From contig NZ_DATCTO010000101.1 of NCBI RefSeq assembly GCF_036567905.1, positions 1-64,000 on the forward strand: a stretch of 64,000 nucleotides of DNA. The letters run 5' to 3'. Under the pieces are notes generated by a model. The model was given only the letters and a program-made list of their open reading frames with translations, was not told where the DNA came from and searched no databases. This DNA comes from Candidatus Binatus sp. Lineage in GTDB: Bacteria; Desulfobacterota; Binatia; Binatales; Binataceae. Position numbers and translations under genes: made by a program. This document shows positions 28,530 to 37,777 of this stretch, piece by piece (position 1 is the stretch's first letter; every line of letters begins with the position of its first letter).

Positions 28530-30266
28530 ATGCTCGCCGCCAACCGACCGCTGCGCCTGGCCATCTACGCTATCCTCGCGGCGATTCTCTATCTCCCCGG
28601 TCTGGGCAGGCCCGCGCTTTGGGAGCCCGACGAGGGCCGCTACGCCGAAATCGCGCGCGAGATGGTTATCTCGGGCGACTACGTCACGCCGCGTGACGAC
28701 TTCGAGCTATATTTCGAAAAACCTCCGCTGGTCTATTGGGCCGAGGCCGCCGCAATTCAAATTTTCGGGGTCAATGAATTCGCGGTGCGATTGCCCGCGG
28801 CGCTCTTTAGCATCGGCCAGGTCGTTGTCACGGCCGCGTTGGCCGAGGCGATGCTCGGTGCTGCGGCGGGATTCTTCGCGGCACTCGTGCTCGCGCTGAG
28901 TCCGCTATTTTTCGGCTTTGCGCGATTCGCGACGCTCGATCCCGCGCTGGCGTTTTTTCTTGCCGCGGCGCTGGGCGCCTTTTACGCCGCGGCGCGTGGC
29001 GATTCGTTCTCGCGGCCGCAGGCTCGCAGGTGGCTGTTGATTTCCGCCGCGATGCTCGCCCTTGGCAGTCTCGCCAAGGGACCCGTCGCATTGCTGCTGG
29101 GCGGCGCGATCGCTCTGGCGTGGCTGGCAAGTGAGCGGCGGCTGCGGCAGGTCGCGCAGATGCCGCTTGTCTGGTGCGTCGTCATCTTCGCGGCAATCGT
29201 CGTTCCCTGGTTCGTGCTGGCCGAGGCCCGAAATCCCGGCTTCATGCACTACTTCATCGTCCACGAACATCTCGAGCGCTACGTCGCATCGAGCGAACAC
29301 GGATGGGGCCCGTGGTTCTTCATCCCGATCGTTATAGGAGGAACGTGGCCCTGGATTTTTTTCGTCCCGCTTGGATGGTCCGCGATGCGCGCGGGCGGCG
29401 GCTTGCCCGAGAGCGCCGAGGACCCATCCGGCCGGCGCGCAGCCGCGCGCTTACTGGCCATCTGGTTCGTCGTGATCTTGGTGTTCTTCTCGATCCCCCG
29501 CTCCAAGCTCGGCAGCTATATTCTGCCCGCACTTGCGCCGCTCGCGATCGTTGCGGGATACGGCCTCGCGCGCATGCCCGCGCTCGGCGCCGCGAGCCGC
29601 CGCCGTCTTCTCGGCGTCGTTGCTATCGCAAACCTGGCGATCGCGGCAGTTTTTTTCGTATTTTCCGAACTCGTACTGGCGCCGATACATCCCGAGCTTG
29701 GCGTGGACGGATTGCTGATTGGCGCCGCGGTGGCCGCCGGCGCGATTGCGATGTACTCGCTCGGGCGCGCGTCGTCGCGCGTTGGGTACGCGATCGGCGC
29801 GATAGCGCTGGCGATGCTGGCGGCGGCGGCGCTGGCCGCGCGCGCGCGCGAAGACGCGTCTTCGATTTACACCTATCGCAACCTGGCAAGGGCGGTTCAG
29901 CCCTACCTTGCGGGAGACTGTACGCTTGCCTCATACCGCCATTACGTCCAATCGCTCCCGTTCTATACGCGCCGGCGCGAGGTCCGGGTCGAGTATTGGG
30001 GCGAGCTTTCGGAATTTTCTTCCGCATCGAAGGGCAAGTCGCCGTTCCTTATCGGCTCCGACGCGCGCCTGCGCCAGCTCTGGTCGTCGGGCGCGTGCAT
30101 GGTTCTGATCGTGAACGATCGCGACCGCAATGCGCTTGCAGACTCGCTGAAGCCCGCGCCGGCAGTGATCGGATGCGAGGGGAAAAAGCTCGCGCTCTAC
30201 AATGGCGCGCTGGCGCCGCCGCCGGGCGCAGCCGATTGTCTCAAATCCGAAACCAAAAATCCGTAA
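28530..30266 (+). CDS. arnT: ArnT-type lipid A aminoarabinose transferase (GT83 family)
   Basis: 578-aa multi-pass membrane protein that would move aminoarabinose from undecaprenyl phosphate to lipid A, giving resistance to polymyxin-type peptides. The N-terminal periplasmic loop motif LWEPDEGRYAEIAREM, with its catalytic acidic pair, is typical of the ArnT/PMT family, followed by FEKPPLVYW. About ten to twelve hydrophobic helices follow, then a C-terminal periplasmic domain. Divergent from arnC. Substrate could be another polyprenyl-phosphate sugar, but the arnCD and formyltransferase genes next to it support arn. Confidence 0.85.
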   Translation: MLAANRPLRLAIYAILAAILYLPGLGRPALWEPDEGRYAEIAREMVISGDYVTPRDDFELYFEKPPLVYWAEAAAIQIFGVNEFAVRLPAALFSIGQVVVTAALAEAMLGAAAGFFAALVLALSPLFFGFARFATLDPALAFFLAAALGAFYAAARGDSFSRPQARRWLLISAAMLALGSLAKGPVALLLGGAIALAWLASERRLRQVAQMPLVWCVVIFAAIVVPWFVLAEARNPGFMHYFIVHEHLERYVASSEHGWGPWFFIPIVIGGTWPWIFFVPLGWSAMRAGGGLPESAEDPSGRRAAARLLAIWFVVILVFFSIPRSKLGSYILPALAPLAIVAGYGLARMPALGAASRRRLLGVVAIANLAIAAVFFVFSELVLAPIHPELGVDGLLIGAAVAAGAIAMYSLGRASSRVGYAIGAIALAMLAAAALAARAREDASSIYTYRNLARAVQPYLAGDCTLASYRHYVQSLPFYTRRREVRVEYWGELSEFSSASKGKSPFLIGSDARLRQLWSSGACMVLIVNDRDRNALADSLKPAPAVIGCEGKKLALYNGALAPPPGAADCLKSETKNP

Positions 30267-30413
30267 ATGCCGGAATCAAGGTACTTGGATTCGGGCTCAT
30301 TGGACTGTAGCTTTCTCGCTGTAGCTTTCTTGCGGCCGTTTCCAGTGAAAGGTGAAAAGTGAAAAGTCACAATTTTGGCCGTAAACGATTTGCCGGGGAG
30401 AGACTGATCACAG

Positions 30414-31052
30414 GTGGCTGACAAGAAATCCAAACTTCAGGCTGCGGAAATCGGAGCCGACGGCGCCGAGTCCAAACCTTCGCTCGGCCACTTGATCACG
30501 GAAACCCGCGAACGCAAAGGCATGACTCGCGAGCAAGTCGCCAGCGAGGCTCATTTGCCGGCGCATTACATCAAAATGATCGAGACCGACAACTACGATC
30601 TGATTTCGGATCGGCTCTACCTCGTGCCGTTTCTTCGCCGCTACGCAACGTTCCTGGGTCTGGACGCCGAGGAAGTCGCCTCCCGTTTCGTCAGCGAGGT
30701 TCAGCATGCCGAGGCCAACGTGGTGCGAATCTCGCAAGAGATAACGATGGTCACGAAGCGCTCCGGCGGCGCCAGCCGAATCGCCTTCTTCGTGCTGATC
30801 GCCGCGGTGCTCGTCTTGATGGCAGATTTCGCGTGGCGCCGGTTTGTGGAGCATGAAGCATCCACTCCGGCCCCGGTCGCTTCGCCGGCTGCGATGGCGC
30901 CAGCGGCGGAGCCTAATGCCCAAGCGCCGAACGAAACTCTGCCGCCCGCGACCATCGTCACGAATCCCGAAGGGGCCGCGCCACCTTCTCTGCCGGCCGC
31001 CGCATCCTCGGTCGCCGCGCCCGCGGCGCCACCGATTAGTAACAGGCGCTAG
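30414..31052 (+). CDS. RodZ-like helix-turn-helix membrane protein
   Basis: 212 aa from a GTG start. Residues 24-92 form a RodZ/Xre-type HTH domain (LGHLITETRERKGMTREQVA, then YIKMIETDNYDLI), and a transmembrane helix follows at about 123-140 (IAFFVLIAAVLVLMADFA). The remaining C-terminal part is a short, proline-alanine-rich periplasmic tail, with no folded C-terminal RodZ domain. It is likely a cell-shape or cytoskeleton adaptor; the shortened tail resembles abbreviated RodZ forms in many phyla. Confidence 0.75.
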   Translation: MADKKSKLQAAEIGADGAESKPSLGHLITETRERKGMTREQVASEAHLPAHYIKMIETDNYDLISDRLYLVPFLRRYATFLGLDAEEVASRFVSEVQHAEANVVRISQEITMVTKRSGGASRIAFFVLIAAVLVLMADFAWRRFVEHEASTPAPVASPAAMAPAAEPNAQAPNETLPPATIVTNPEGAAPPSLPAAASSVAAPAAPPISNRR

Positions 31053-31741
31053 TGCAGCACGGCGTTGGCGATCTCTTCCGCGACGAGCTCCTTGGCACGT
31101 CGCGCGTCGTCGCCTGAGTGCACGACCGCGACCACCTTTAGCTCATCGGCTGCGCCCTCCAGCGACGCGCGTGCGACGATCACCGTGTCGTAAATCTGGT
31201 TCTTCGGGATATTGCCATACGGGTTCGGCGGGTTGATGCCCTGCAACGCCTGCTGACCCGCCTGGTAGGCTTTGAACTGTTCCGTAGCCGTATCGTCGGG
31301 ATACAACGACTGGCGGCGAGCCTCCTGTGCGAACGGATCGATCGGTTGATCGCCGGTGTCGCCCAGCGGCGGCGGATTCGCGCCGGCCGCCTTGAGCAAT
31401 TCGACCATCGAAGGATCGCCCGGGAACATCTGATTCAATGACACTCCCGGTGCAAGCAGTTGCTGACTCACCGTCACGGTGAGCGTCACCGAATTTTCCG
31501 GATCGGACGCAAGACCACGGCGCGCCGCTCTCAGATCTTCGTTCAGCACGTTCTGCACAGCGGGATCGGTGCAAATCGCAACCACGCCGGCGTTTGCGGG
31601 CACCACCAGTTTGCCCGCCATTTTGATGTCGGCTGCGTGCGCAAATCCGCAAATGGCTACTACAATGGCTATCGCGGCGATCGTTCGTCTGTTGGCACGG
31701 GAGGCCAGTATTAAGAAAGGAAAACAGGGCGCGCTGTACAA
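31049..31741 (-). CDS. Exported protein of unknown function
   Basis: 230 aa. A hydrophobic helix (IAAIAIVVAICGFAHAADIK) with an AHA-A type cleavage site gives a Sec signal, so the mature protein is probably periplasmic. It contains DPENSVTLTVTVSQ and a C-terminal VVHSGDDARRAKELVAEEIANAVLH. Not recognised. The called TTG start (31741) lies within a dispersed repeat, so the repeat seems to supply the first few codons. Its stop codon overlaps the stop of the RodZ-like gene (4 bp, convergent). Confidence 0.6.
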   Translation of the reverse strand: MYSAPCFPFLILASRANRRTIAAIAIVVAICGFAHAADIKMAGKLVVPANAGVVAICTDPAVQNVLNEDLRAARRGLASDPENSVTLTVTVSQQLLAPGVSLNQMFPGDPSMVELLKAAGANPPPLGDTGDQPIDPFAQEARRQSLYPDDTATEQFKAYQAGQQALQGINPPNPYGNIPKNQIYDTVIVARASLEGAADELKVVAVVHSGDDARRAKELVAEEIANAVLH

Positions 31742-31781
31742 GGACCCTCACCTTCATCCTCTCGCTTGCAGGGAGAGGAAA
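31691..31781 (+). repeat. Dispersed repeat, copy 1
   Basis: Starts GTTGGCACGGGAGGCCAGTA and ends with a CTCTC...GAGAG stem. Related copies lie at 57309-57420, 63023-63101, 63131-63292 and 63713-63874. The conserved core has two small hairpins, one of them CTCTCCCT-AAC-AGGGAGAG in the better copies. The start of the gene at 31049-31741 falls inside it. Confidence 0.75.
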
Positions 31782-31817
31782 CAAAAGCCTCGATCACGTT
31801 ATGCAAAAGCTCTCCTG

Positions 31818-32312
31818 CTAGGGAAGCTTCTGCTGCAACAATTCCTGCGCCCGCGCAGCCCGCCATTTTACCAGCCGTTCGCGCAGCTTCGCGTCGCCCA
31901 GCGCGATTATCTGCGCCGCGAGCAGAGCCGCATTCGCCGCACCGGCTTTGCCGATCGCCATCGTCGCCACCGGCACCCCCTTGGGCATTTGCACGATCGA
32001 CAGCAGCGAATCGATTCCGTTGAGCGACGTCGTCGGCATCGGCACGCCGATAACCGGGATTATCGTCTTCGATGCGAGCAGGCCGGCAAGATGCGCCGCG
32101 CCGCCGGCGCCGGCGATTATCGCGCGCAGGCCGCGGGCCGCCGCATTGGCGGCATATTCCAAAGTAATGTCGGGCGTGCGATGCGCGGACATGATCCGAA
32201 CTTCATGCGACACTTGAAGTTCGTCCATAACCTCGGCCGCGGCCGACATATATTCCCAGTCGCTCTTGCTACCCATGATCACGCCGACAATCGGCGCCCT
32301 GCTGTCCGCCAT
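31818..32312 (-). CDS. purE: 5-(carboxyamino)imidazole ribonucleotide mutase PurE
   Basis: 164 aa, class I PurE length. The active-site signatures GVIMGSKSDWEYM, IMSAHRTPD (histidine) and AGGAAHLAGLLAS are all present. It moves the carboxylate from N5-CAIR to the purine carbon. No purK partner is adjacent, unlike many genomes. It is divergent from murF, with 154 bp between starts. Confidence 0.95.
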   Translation of the reverse strand: MADSRAPIVGVIMGSKSDWEYMSAAAEVMDELQVSHEVRIMSAHRTPDITLEYAANAAARGLRAIIAGAGGAAHLAGLLASKTIIPVIGVPMPTTSLNGIDSLLSIVQMPKGVPVATMAIGKAGAANAALLAAQIIALGDAKLRERLVKWRAARAQELLQQKLP

Positions 32313-32466
32313 CGTGGTTCCTCGTTCTTTCCCTATGCATGCATCATCTCACAATCGAGATAAGGGACGCAGCACTGTTGGAATCTGAAGGCTGATTCCA
32401 GCCCGCCGGCATGTCAAGTCGCGGCGGGTATGAGCGCCCTGGATAATTCGGCACAATGTACTGGCG

Positions 32467-33915
32467 ATGGCGACGCCGATTCCCAGCAATCAGTGCGAGT
32501 TCACGCTCGCCGAAGTTGTCGAGGCCACCGGCGGTACTCTCGTCCGCGCCACTTCGACTGTCCCGGCCGGCGGCGGCGTCCGCGGCGTCAGCATAGATAC
32601 ACGCTCGATCGCGGCGGGAGCGATGTTCGTCGCACTGCGTGGCGCGGCCTCCGACGGCCATGACTACCTGCCACAAGCCGCCGCGCGGGGCGCCGCAGCC
32701 GCGATCGTCGCGACCGACCGCCGTCATCCTGCTCTCGATTGCATCGAGGTCGCCGATACTCTCGCGGCGCTGGGCCGGCTCGCGCGCCGCCATCTCATGC
32801 GCACGCGCGCGGCCCGCCCGCTTGGGCTGATCGCAATCGGTGGAGCAGTCGGCAAGACCACCACCAAAGAACTCACCGCCGCCGCCGCTCGCGCGCTGTT
32901 CGGATCCACGCTTTCAACCCCGGGTAATCTGAACAATCTGATCGGCGTGCCTATGACGATTTTCACGCTCACCAGCGAGCATCGAGCTGCCGTACTCGAA
33001 TGTGGCACCAACACGCGCGGCGAGATTCCAAAACTGGCGCGAATCGTCGAGCCGGACGTCGCAATGGTTCTCAACGTCGATCTCGAGCACAGCGAAGGTC
33101 TCGGCACGCTCGACGATATCGCCAACGAGGAAGCCGCGCTGTTCTCGACTGCCAGGCGCTATGCGGTCGCATCCGCCGACGAACCGATGGTCCTGGCGCG
33201 GATTCCGAAACATCTGAGGCGAATCACCTTTGGCAAATCGCCCGACGCCCACGTGCGGCTCGTCAGTCGAAGCGTGGGCGTCCGCTCGCGCATCCGCGTC
33301 GAAATCGCGCGCGCGATGCTCGCCGCGGGAGTCGAACCTTTCGTCGAAACTGAAATCGCGCTTCTGGGCGAGGCCGCTGCTCTCAACTGTGCCGCCGCGA
33401 TCGCCGGGGTCGCCGCGATGCACCCGCTGCCGCTTGAATCGCGCGAGCTTGCCGCGATCGCCGATGCGCTCGCGGTGGTCAAGCCGGTCGCCGGCCGGCT
33501 CGCCAACACCTCGATTCACGGCATCTTTGTGATCGACGACACTTACAACTCGAACCCTCGCTCGATCCGGGCCGCGCTCGCGGCCGCGCGCGAGGCAGCC
33601 GACGGTCTCGGCGCCCGTCTCGTGATCGCACTGGGTGACATGCTCGAGCTGGGCGAGCTGTCAGCCGCCGCGCATCAGGAGGCGATACGCGACGCGATGC
33701 TCTCGCATCCAGCCGCATTCGTCGCCGTCGGCCCTGAGATGAACTCCGCGCGCGCGATCGTATCCCGCGATGCGGATACCACCGATATCCTCGCCGCGCC
33801 CGACAGTATCGCCGCGGCGAGAATAATTGCCGGATTGATCCGGCCCGGCGATGTGTTGCTGGTCAAGGGTTCGCGCGGAATCGCAATGGAACGTGTTATC
33901 GAGAGGCTCGGTTGA
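32467..33915 (+). CDS. murF: UDP-MurNAc-tripeptide-D-Ala-D-Ala ligase MurF
   Basis: 482 aa. An N-terminal UDP-binding domain is followed by the ATP loop GGAVGKTTTKE (the usual form is SNGKTT) and LSTPGNLNNLIGVPMT, both typical of MurF. Adds D-Ala-D-Ala to the muropeptide precursor. DDTYNSNPRS and the C-terminal LVKGSRGIAMERV complete the Mur ligase. It stands alone here rather than in a murE-murF-mraY cluster. The phage region begins 28 bp after its stop. Confidence 0.95.
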   Translation: MATPIPSNQCEFTLAEVVEATGGTLVRATSTVPAGGGVRGVSIDTRSIAAGAMFVALRGAASDGHDYLPQAAARGAAAAIVATDRRHPALDCIEVADTLAALGRLARRHLMRTRAARPLGLIAIGGAVGKTTTKELTAAAARALFGSTLSTPGNLNNLIGVPMTIFTLTSEHRAAVLECGTNTRGEIPKLARIVEPDVAMVLNVDLEHSEGLGTLDDIANEEAALFSTARRYAVASADEPMVLARIPKHLRRITFGKSPDAHVRLVSRSVGVRSRIRVEIARAMLAAGVEPFVETEIALLGEAAALNCAAAIAGVAAMHPLPLESRELAAIADALAVVKPVAGRLANTSIHGIFVIDDTYNSNPRSIRAALAAAREAADGLGARLVIALGDMLELGELSAAAHQEAIRDAMLSHPAAFVAVGPEMNSARAIVSRDADTTDILAAPDSIAAARIIAGLIRPGDVLLVKGSRGIAMERVIERLG

Positions 33916-33943
33916 CGCTAAGGGTGCGTGGGCGTCAGCATGA

Positions 33944-36694
33944 TTACTGTCCTATCGCCGTGATGGTGCAGGTTTCCGCCGTCATCGAGGCGTTGGCCGG
34001 CAGCGTCAGCGTGCTGGCCGTCGTGCTCGGATTATACGTGCCGCAGGAATTACCGCCCGAGCCGCCTTCCATGAGCGTCGGATAGGTCGAGAACGCCGTC
34101 GGGAACGTGAACGTCTGCGCGGTGCCGGTCTCATCGTAGGCGTTCAGGTAGCAGGTCGCCGTCTTGAGCGTGCCCTGCATCGATTGCGAGCAGACCGCGG
34201 TTCCCGCCGCGCCGGTAATCGTCGTCGCCGATGGCGCCGCATTAAACACCGTCGATTGATTCGGCTCGTTCGAGACAACTCCCGGCACCGTCTGCGCGTA
34301 CACGCCACAATGGATACAGGTGAAGTTCGGAATCGAAGACCCGTTGGTGCTTGTGATCGGAATGAAGTACGGGCTGGTGGCGACTCCCGTGTTTGGGGTC
34401 TCCGGCGACGTGCCGCCGCCATATTCGCTCGATCCAAAACCAAGGAAGCTCAACGGCTGGCCGAAATTGACGTTGATAAAACTCCCCCCGCCGACTACGT
34501 TCATGCTTGTGACTGGCGACGGTGCCGCGTCGCCGATGGTCATATTCTGGTAGGTAGTTCCCTCTCCGCCGTTGACAATGATCGCAGCCCACGGGCCGCC
34601 TCCGCCCGCAACTCTGTAGTCCGAGAAGGCCATTGTTGAATTATTGAGTTCCATCCCAAGCTGAAAGAATTGTGCGCCTTCCTCCTGGCCGCCGATCACC
34701 TTGCCGTAGTTCGATATGTAGTTGGTGCCGACAAACTCTATTCCCGCATTCTCAGAGTTGGTGTTGAGCATGACGAACGAGCCGATTCTGGGGAAGTCGA
34801 AGCAGTAGTCGCGGTAGCTGCATCCGGTGTTGTAGAACGCCTCGTTGTAGGTCTCCTGGGAGTTGGAATAGACGCAGATGTTGCCGCCGCTGACATAGTT
34901 GGTCGAGCATTGAAGGTCATCGACGACCGCGTTCTCGTCGTTGCCGGTACTGCCGCTCAAGTCCAGACACAGCCCGACTATTCCACAATCGACATGACGC
35001 ACGTTCGTCTTGGTCGGGGTCGTCCAGGTAGTCGCGCTGCTCGCGGGTGCTCCCGGTCCTTGCGTTGAAGGCGAGCTGGTGCCGTAGCCGTTGCCGTCGA
35101 TCATTATTCCCGGCGTGCTGCCGGTCGTGCCCTCAAGACCGATATTTTCAATCGTATCAGCGCCTGCATTGTTGAGGTTGAAGACGATGCCACCCGGAGG
35201 ACCGTCCCACTGGATTTCGGCATTCGAGTATGAGCCGGGATTCGTGCCTGGCCCCGTGATTCCAGTCCCTACAAGGCCCCAAAAGCTGACCGCTTGCGAC
35301 ATGTCGTAGTGCGTCGCGCACGTTGGCAGGTACACCTTCGAGCCGATAGCGCCTGCGAGGACCGACGCATTCACAGCCTGTTGCAGCGCGGGCGAGTTAT
35401 CATGGCGCATCGTCTTGGAGACAGATTGCGAAGGAGCCACCGACAGCGTCACGCTGGTCCCGCTGACGTTCGTGATCTGAGCGTTCAGGTCAGCCGCCAC
35501 AGCGCTCGCGCTGGCCTCTTCGTCAATCCCGTAGGGCTTGCCGTTGTCACGATACTGAGCGCTCGTGGCGGAAACGCCCTGAAGATTCGGAATTACCGCG
35601 TAGATGCTCGAAGGCGTGCAGCTCGCGCCCGTGCAGCGCCGGATGATCGTGCCGGCGGTGTTCGCGTCAACCGAATAGCTGACAAGGACCGCGTTCCCGA
35701 TCGAAGGGCTGGCCGGACCCGTCGTGATATATGAAGTTGAGCTTGCCGCCGAGCGCATCCCGTTCAGCCCCGCGCCGATTCCCGTCTGGCCGACGTTCTG
35801 CACGCTGTAGCCGTAGGTGGTCGAGCATGAGGTATTGTGGTTGGCAGCCGTGCCCGCATCCACCACGCAGTTGCCGTTCGCGGTTTCGACGCTGCCGAAT
35901 ACCGGAATAGCGAAGATACCCAGCTCAGGCGGCTGGTTCGTCCCGGCTATGCCGTAGCCATCGTTCACGACGCTGGAAATCGCCGGCGTCGCCACCGTGT
36001 TCGTCGCTCCTGCGGCGTCGAGCTTCACGTACTGCCCGACCTTGAAATCTCCGATCGCGCCGACCGTGACAACCGCATTGCTTGCCGTCGTCGTCGCCGT
36101 CTCGGTCGTGTCCGAGCAAATCGCGCCGTAGGTCTGCGCGTTCAGCACGCCGTTGACGTTTGCCGAGATGGGCGTCGTGATCGGAGAGGCAACGCTGATC
36201 GTGCTGCCGCTGGCTGTGAGTCCTGAACCCGCCGTCGAGAATCCGCCCGCCGGGCCAGTCGGTCCCGCCGGGCCAGTGGGTCCGGCGGGGCCCGCGCCGC
36301 CGCCACTGCTGCAACTCCATTGGCCGCCCTGTCCGTAAGCGAATGCGCCGCTGCCGCCGCTCACGCACGGCGTCGCGCTCCTGCAGTCCTTGCAGAACAA
36401 CAGCATCCCGTCCCGCTCGGGCGGCAGATTGGCGAAGGCCGGACTGGCTATCGAAGGCGCGATCGGCTGAACACCCGAAAATCGATCGTTGATCGCTTCG
36501 CGGAACTGCAATCCCGCGCCCACGCCGGTGAAGTTGGGGATCGGCTGATAAGCTCCGGGCGGGGGCAGATTCTGCGCCGCTGCGGCGGCACGCAGTATTA
36601 AAACCGTTGCGACGGTGCGCAGTATTAAGGCCACGCTCCGTTGTCGCGTGCGGCCGTTGCTACACCAACGCAGTATTTTAAGGTTCATCTTCAT
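33944..36694 (-). CDS. Secreted/tail-fibre-like beta-helix protein with collagen-like segment
   Basis: 916 aa. An N-terminal basic stretch and hydrophobic core (VALILRTVATVLILR, ending AAAAAQN) look like a Sec signal. Residues 135-150 are a collagen-like GPAGPTGPAGPTGPAGG run. The large remainder resembles a pectate-lyase-type right-handed beta-helix: NAQTYGAICSD, then SPALQQAVNASVLAGA and VYLPTCATHYDM match the usual start of that fold. It is the distal gene of the tail operon, so it may be a receptor-binding fibre, although a signal peptide on a phage fibre would be unusual. Confidence 0.65.
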   Translation of the reverse strand: MKMNLKILRWCSNGRTRQRSVALILRTVATVLILRAAAAAQNLPPPGAYQPIPNFTGVGAGLQFREAINDRFSGVQPIAPSIASPAFANLPPERDGMLLFCKDCRSATPCVSGGSGAFAYGQGGQWSCSSGGGAGPAGPTGPAGPTGPAGGFSTAGSGLTASGSTISVASPITTPISANVNGVLNAQTYGAICSDTTETATTTASNAVVTVGAIGDFKVGQYVKLDAAGATNTVATPAISSVVNDGYGIAGTNQPPELGIFAIPVFGSVETANGNCVVDAGTAANHNTSCSTTYGYSVQNVGQTGIGAGLNGMRSAASSTSYITTGPASPSIGNAVLVSYSVDANTAGTIIRRCTGASCTPSSIYAVIPNLQGVSATSAQYRDNGKPYGIDEEASASAVAADLNAQITNVSGTSVTLSVAPSQSVSKTMRHDNSPALQQAVNASVLAGAIGSKVYLPTCATHYDMSQAVSFWGLVGTGITGPGTNPGSYSNAEIQWDGPPGGIVFNLNNAGADTIENIGLEGTTGSTPGIMIDGNGYGTSSPSTQGPGAPASSATTWTTPTKTNVRHVDCGIVGLCLDLSGSTGNDENAVVDDLQCSTNYVSGGNICVYSNSQETYNEAFYNTGCSYRDYCFDFPRIGSFVMLNTNSENAGIEFVGTNYISNYGKVIGGQEEGAQFFQLGMELNNSTMAFSDYRVAGGGGPWAAIIVNGGEGTTYQNMTIGDAAPSPVTSMNVVGGGSFINVNFGQPLSFLGFGSSEYGGGTSPETPNTGVATSPYFIPITSTNGSSIPNFTCIHCGVYAQTVPGVVSNEPNQSTVFNAAPSATTITGAAGTAVCSQSMQGTLKTATCYLNAYDETGTAQTFTFPTAFSTYPTLMEGGSGGNSCGTYNPSTTASTLTLPANASMTAETCTITAIGQ

Positions 36695-36730
36695 TATTCC
36701 GTTTTACTGGCTACCCGTGCCAACGGGCGG

Positions 36731-37303
36731 CTAGAATCCGATCGCAAACCAGTAAAAGCCTTGCGAGGCATCAGTCGAGTCGGGACCGGGATTGTTGTTC
36801 CAGACCCAAAACTGTGAGGCGGTTGGGAAGTAGCTGGCGCTGACCATCGCAACGTCATCACCGGCCGCGGGATGACCCACGGACTCCGGCGTCAACGTAA
36901 CCGGCATGAAGAGTTCGCAGGCGTTGGGGAAAGCGATCGGGAAGGAATAAGGCCCATAGAGTCCCTCGCCCTGCCTGGTGCCCCAGTTCACCAGACCCCA
37001 CTGGATGACGTACTGGATCAGCCCCTTATTTGTGTCGGCGACGGGGATCTTCAGATAGCCGTTGGGCGCCATCAGCCCGGTGAACAGCGCCTGGAAGGCC
37101 TGCAACACGCCGATATTCGAGATATTTACGTCCTGGCGCTGCTTCAGAAACGCGGTGCGATTAGCCAGTTGCTGATGCGGCTGATTGGAGATGCCTGTCC
37201 CGCTGAAACTCGCGCCGCTGGCTGCGCCTTGGACCGGATCGGTTGCTTGAATTTGATACACCTCATTCGAGGTGAACTCGGCTGCGTCGATTAGTGTAGC
37301 CAT
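36731..37303 (-). CDS. Phage tail-fibre/collar protein with gp53-like C-terminal domain
   Basis: 190 aa. The N-terminal segment PHQQLANRTAFLKQR is characteristic of tail fibre proteins. The C-terminal half (NWGTRQGEGLYGPYSFPIAFPNACE, then FWVWNNN and YWFAIGF) fits the gp53-like beta-sandwich that tips many tail fibres and is rich in aromatic residues. It lies between the beta-helix protein and the gp12/collar-like gene, in the position of P2 gpH. It is probably receptor-binding. Confidence 0.8.
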   Translation of the reverse strand: MATLIDAAEFTSNEVYQIQATDPVQGAASGASFSGTGISNQPHQQLANRTAFLKQRQDVNISNIGVLQAFQALFTGLMAPNGYLKIPVADTNKGLIQYVIQWGLVNWGTRQGEGLYGPYSFPIAFPNACELFMPVTLTPESVGHPAAGDDVAMVSASYFPTASQFWVWNNNPGPDSTDASQGFYWFAIGF

Positions 37304-37311
37304 TGACTACC

Positions 37312-37776
37312 TCAGAAGGTAAGCGTCCACGTACCGCTGATACTCATTCCCGCGCCAAAGACTATCGGTGCTATCGTCTTGCGCGCGAGCATCGGAGTCG
37401 GCGCGGTCGTTCCGGGCAGTCCCGCGCCGGCATGATTGGCGAAGATCGCCAGCTCCTGAATGGTTATCCCATCCGCGCCGGTGTCCGCCGTCGTCAGCGA
37501 CCAGTTGAAGGTCACGCTGCCGTTGCCGTCCTCGCTGTGACTGTCGAGCGCTTTGTAATACGCGCGGGCGGTCAGCGCGCTGTCGGTCACCGCCGGTGCG
37601 TTCGATCCCGAGCCGAATCCCACCGCCGCCGCGAATTCGCCGCTGGTATCGCCTCCGAGCAGCGCCGCAAGGGCAGGCAGCCCGGCGTTCACGAAAAGAT
37701 TGCGGCCCGCGTATTTCCACACGATACGCCCTTGCTGTACAAGACGGATTCGCACGATTCCAATCGGCCTTCTCAT
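37312..37776 (-). CDS. Phage tail protein of unknown family
   Basis: 154 aa, start at ATG 37776 because GGAGG stands 5 bases before it; a longer frame to 37932 would overlap gpI. The sequence has VWKYAGRNLFVNAGLPALAALLGG, resembling small proteins in P2-type tail-fibre clusters, and a beta-rich C-terminus (ITIQELAIFANHAG, GTWTLTF). A role as a fibre-associated or cap protein is likely from location. No further assignment. Confidence 0.65.
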   Translation of the reverse strand: MRRPIGIVRIRLVQQGRIVWKYAGRNLFVNAGLPALAALLGGDTSGEFAAAVGFGSGSNAPAVTDSALTARAYYKALDSHSEDGNGSVTFNWSLTTADTGADGITIQELAIFANHAGAGLPGTTAPTPMLARKTIAPIVFGAGMSISGTWTLTF

Positions 37777-37777
37777 T

